From: Miscanthus floridulus
Lineage: Eukaryota > Streptophyta > Magnoliopsida > Poales > Poaceae
Assembly: GCF_019320115.1 (NCBI RefSeq)
Contig: NC_089584.1
Span: 72,137,533-72,201,532 of the forward strand
Reading direction: 5' to 3'
DNA length: 64,000 nucleotides
A program made the translations under genes and the position numbers. How positions within the stretch are numbered: the first letter of the stretch is position 1; each line of letters opens with the position of its first letter. The notes below the pieces were generated by a model. It was not told where the DNA came from. It saw only the letters and a program-made list of their open reading frames with translations, and made no database searches. This document shows, piece after piece, positions 61,015 through 64,000 of the stretch.

Positions 61015-61260
61015 AGAAATGTCTTTGAGTACCTGAAGAAGCTATTGCACCCACCAACATACAGCTTCAATCGGATTTGACCTATGAGGAAAAACCAATC
61101 CGAGTATTAGAAGTGAAGGATAGAGTAACACGGAGTAAGATTATTAAGTTCTATAAGGTGGTGTGGAACAATCCAGTGAACAAGATGCTACGTGGGAAAG
61201 AGAGGATTATTTGAGAGAAGTTTATCCTGCCTTTTTCCAAGAATGGTAGGTCTTGCAAAT
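61015..61260 (+). pseudogene. Integrase C-terminal chromodomain region
   Basis: In the shifted frame, QLKKCL is followed by VPEEAIAPTNIQL, DLTYEEKPIRVLEVKDRVTR, SKIIKFYKVVWNN and, after another 1-nt shift near 61168, DATWEREDYLREVYPAFF. This is the chromodomain pattern of Tekay/Del chromoviruses, which directs integration toward heterochromatin. One TGA at 61026 replaces an Arg codon. Confidence 0.8.
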
Positions 61261-61280
61261 CTCGGGACGAGATTTTTATA

Positions 61281-61291
61281 AGGGGGAGGGG
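61281..61291 (+). other. Polypurine tract of the chromovirus
   Basis: AGGGGGAGGGG directly before the 3' LTR start at 61293. Confidence 0.9.
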
Positions 61292-61292
61292 T

Positions 61293-64000
61293 TGTAACAC
61301 CCTCGGTGTTAGCCTTGCATAACTTGACTTGCATAGCATGAGCATGATCATCAAGCATTCATATATAAGCATTTACACTCGAAACATTTAATTGAAACAT
61401 ATGCAACATTTCTTATTATTTCATGTTTCCATGTGTATAGGCATATGATCATGAGTGTAAACATGTACTTGGTTGATGTGAGTCACAAAAACATGTAGCA
61501 ACACTTAGGTTAGCAAATAGGACATTGTTCATGAAGGTCACCTCTCATGATCAAACACTTAAGTAAGATTACATGTGTTAACCTAGATAGCACTATGAGT
61601 GACTAATACATGAAATGATTGTATGACCTTGCAATTATCTTAAACATGTTTAGAATATCATTATGAACAACTTTGGTATTCATGGCTAGGGCTAAATGGA
61701 TCACTAAGTCATAGTTCATGAACAAGTCATCATTTGAATGTACTAGGTTTGACCATGTTTGAATCATATGATAGAGGCTATGCATGTATGTGGTCACTAA
61801 AACAAAGTTGTAGTATTTGTCATGGAGAACAACTTTTATTTTTGGGTTAGGAGATAATAAAGTGCATAGCTTAGTCTTTTAGAGCTCGCAAAAATCATCA
61901 AATGACTGTTTTCATCACTTAACGAAATATTCTAAGTTCTTTTAATTGACAGCACTGACACACCAACTTTGAGATGATGTAACTTGGTTTTGGTTGTGAA
62001 TTAGCATGAGTTCATTGAATACGAATTGGAGCTAGTACTTCGGGCTACAAAAGTCGCTTAGATCATTTATGCTTTGGAGCCACGATTTAGATGATACATC
62101 GACGTGAAAACTTGCTATCAGGCCTTGCCATCGGGTGACTAACGAACTGAATTGGTTGATTCAGTGGCCGACTGCCGCCAGGACTCACACGCCGCGTGGA
62201 GGCCAGCAGTGGCTGCACGTCACCGGCGTCCTACCCCATGTGGTAGAGCCAGGCCTAAGCTGACGTTAACACCCCAGCACCGCCCGCTCCAACCCAACGC
62301 CCTCATTTCCCATTCTAGTTCCCTCCTTCGCCTTTATGCGCAACTGCCGTAGCCACCACCATGCCGAGAGTCCGCCATTGCCATTGCCGGTCACCAACGT
62401 GCCTCGCCGCTCCTCCATCACCGCAGCACTCCACTGCCACCCCAGCAACTCACTGCATCCACCCATGCCTACTGATAGCGCTCGGTAAGCTCCAACACCA
62501 TTCAAGGGCTCGCCAGAGCTCCACCGCCAAGTCCGTCACTGTGGCTGGAGGGCCACAGTCCACCTCTCGCTATGTTAGCTTATGCACTAGGTTCTCCATT
62601 GTTCGTAGATGCTTATACGAGCGTTAGGTTGGGCCACCGAGGTCATCGCCGGCGTACCGCCGCCATCCCGCTCCTCCAAGCCGCCATGGTCGCCGCCGTA
62701 GTCGCTAGCGCCGACGAGAGGCCCAACCAAGTAGACCAATCGATGCGCTAGGTCACAAGGATCATGTGGTGAAGATGTCACCGCCGGCGAACTCGCCGTC
62801 GGCGAGCTCTGGCCACGCAAGCATCGCGCAGTGTCACTGCCCTGTTTTGGGTCACTGACGTGTGGGGTCGTCTGCCTCACGGGTCCCACCGGTCAGCGAC
62901 ACTAGGGATTAAGATAGTTCATTTTGATTCCAGATTTCACACTATTTTGTAATATTGATATCTCCAGTTTTGTAGCTTCAAAAATTGTGAAATAAATTTG
63001 GTAGTGTTCCTTAGGAAGTGTAGTATTTAGGAAAAATATAGTCTTGACACTTACAGTAGAAATTTTGGAAGATATAAATGAAAATTTGAAATGTGTTTTT
63101 GAATGCATGCAAACTTGTTTATTTTATATCTAGAGTTCCTGTGCTCCAAAAATTATGAAATTTTTGTGGTAAGCTATTCTTGACATGTATGAGCTCTGGC
63201 AAAAAATTTGAGGATCAGTGCATGTATAGATTTGTAGTTATAGATTTTTCTTTTATAAATAGGTAATCCTTGTATGATTTTTTATAAATTAATTATGAAT
63301 CCAATATTCATGAAATTTGTTAGGGGTTATCCTAGTACCATAAGGATGATAAGAAAAATAGGAAATTTGTTACTTGACACATTTCACTAGGGTTTTCTAT
63401 TTTTGCTATTGTAAGCCTTTCTGTCTTGTCATTTTTATATAGAATGTTCTACTTTATAAAATGGCATGAAACTTTTATAGTAGTCTTTTCGTAGCATTAG
63501 AAAGGCACTGTAAATTTTTGAGAATTTATGATGCATATTTAGTATATGTTTATTAATTAACCTAAGTATCTAAATAAAATGATAAATGCATTTAAATAAA
63601 TATTTTGGGCTTCACCATTATGTTTTCTTGAGTGTATTTGGTATGCTTGCACAGTTGGTAGACTTTTTGTTGTAAAAATTTGAATACTTATATGAAGTAG
63701 AAGTATTGTTGCTTTATAATTCGAATTGAGCGGGTTTTTAGACAGATTTGGTAGTTTGGTATGTTGCATGGTAAGAATGGTGTTTGCTGTAAAAATGGTT
63801 AATAACAAAGTTGTAGAGAACTTCTTCATGTATCTTGTGTTAAAATTTCGGAGTAATAGGCCAAAGAGTTTGGGAGTTATAGCTGTTCGAAGTTAGTATT
63901 TCCAAATTGCTTAACCTCTGAAATTTCTGGACAGCATGGGGTTACTTGTCTGTTTTAGTTAAGATAAATTGTGAATTAGCTTTTGATGATTAAATAAGAG
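61293..64000 (+). repeat. 3' LTR of the chromovirus, first 2.7 kb
   Basis: Collinear with 50292 to about 52998; the window ends inside it. GC-rich block at 62100-62890. Confidence 0.93.

Larger units (their letters stand above)
50292..64000 (+). mobile_element. Tekay/Del-like chromovirus with 4.4 kb LTRs (3' end outside window)
   Basis: The 5' LTR is 50292-54649, then PBS 54652, leader, an extra ORF, gag-pol with a chromodomain-like tail, PPT 61281-61291, and the 3' LTR from 61293 to the window end. By eye there are about five mismatches in the first 370 aligned LTR bases, so this is a fairly young insertion. It is the only element here with a full gag, protease, RT, RNase H and integrase order. 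Confidence 0.9.

Noticed and set aside
1..64000. Host genes or RNA genes
   Set aside because: All recognisable protein motifs belong to transposable elements. The tRNA-like matches are 12-18 nt primer binding sites, not tRNA genes.

Overview
This 64 kb window looks like intergenic DNA of a large grass genome, probably panicoid. That assignment is an inference from the retroelement families and their PBS types, not a search result. I find no credible host gene, tRNA, rRNA or CRISPR array. Almost every base belongs to transposable elements nested in each other.

Layout: (1) 1-5339 is the 5' half of a minus-strand Ty3/gypsy element (LTR 4390-5339, PBS, gag, protease, RT, start of RNase H), apparently inserted into a CACTA (En/Spm-like) transposon. 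(2) 5340-7495 and 13050-13314 are the 3' part of that CACTA element: a spliced TNP/Transposase_24-type gene, a subterminal repeat array, and a CTAGTAGTG terminus. (3) 7496-13049 is a complete minus-strand Ty1/copia element with 5-bp TSD GAAAG that carries gag but no pol. (4) 13315-15162 is a decayed plus-strand gypsy gag-protease. (5) 15163-18222 holds a mosaic LTR fragment and a copia LTR fragment. (6) 18223-31955 is a minus-strand LTR element with no visible gag-pol; its interior instead carries an opposite-strand, intron-containing ORF. Its 5' LTR was split by a 5.2 kb solo LTR (25880-31117, TSD CTCAT), and the uninterrupted target survives in the sister LTR near 19230. (7) 31956-33249 is a copia gag fragment. 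(8) 33250-50131 is a plus-strand Athila-like gag-plus-double-protease element without RT or integrase; its 3' LTR is split by an 8.8 kb giant-LTR element (40803-49587, TSD CTAAG) that lost gag-pol. (9) 50292-64000 is a plus-strand Tekay/Del-like chromovirus with about 4.4 kb LTRs, an extra ORF before gag, and a gag-pol whose frame is held for about 1,390 codons but is broken by about 15 nonsense codons. Its 3' LTR runs off the window.

The elements form a parasitic community. Only the chromovirus (50-64 kb) and the truncated gypsy (1-5 kb) show pol. The gag-only copia, the gag-protease Athila-like element, the antisense-ORF element and the LTR-plus-leader derivative would all have needed enzymes in trans. 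Many nonsense codons and PBS mismatches fit C-to-T or G-to-A transitions, as expected for heavily methylated plant repeats.
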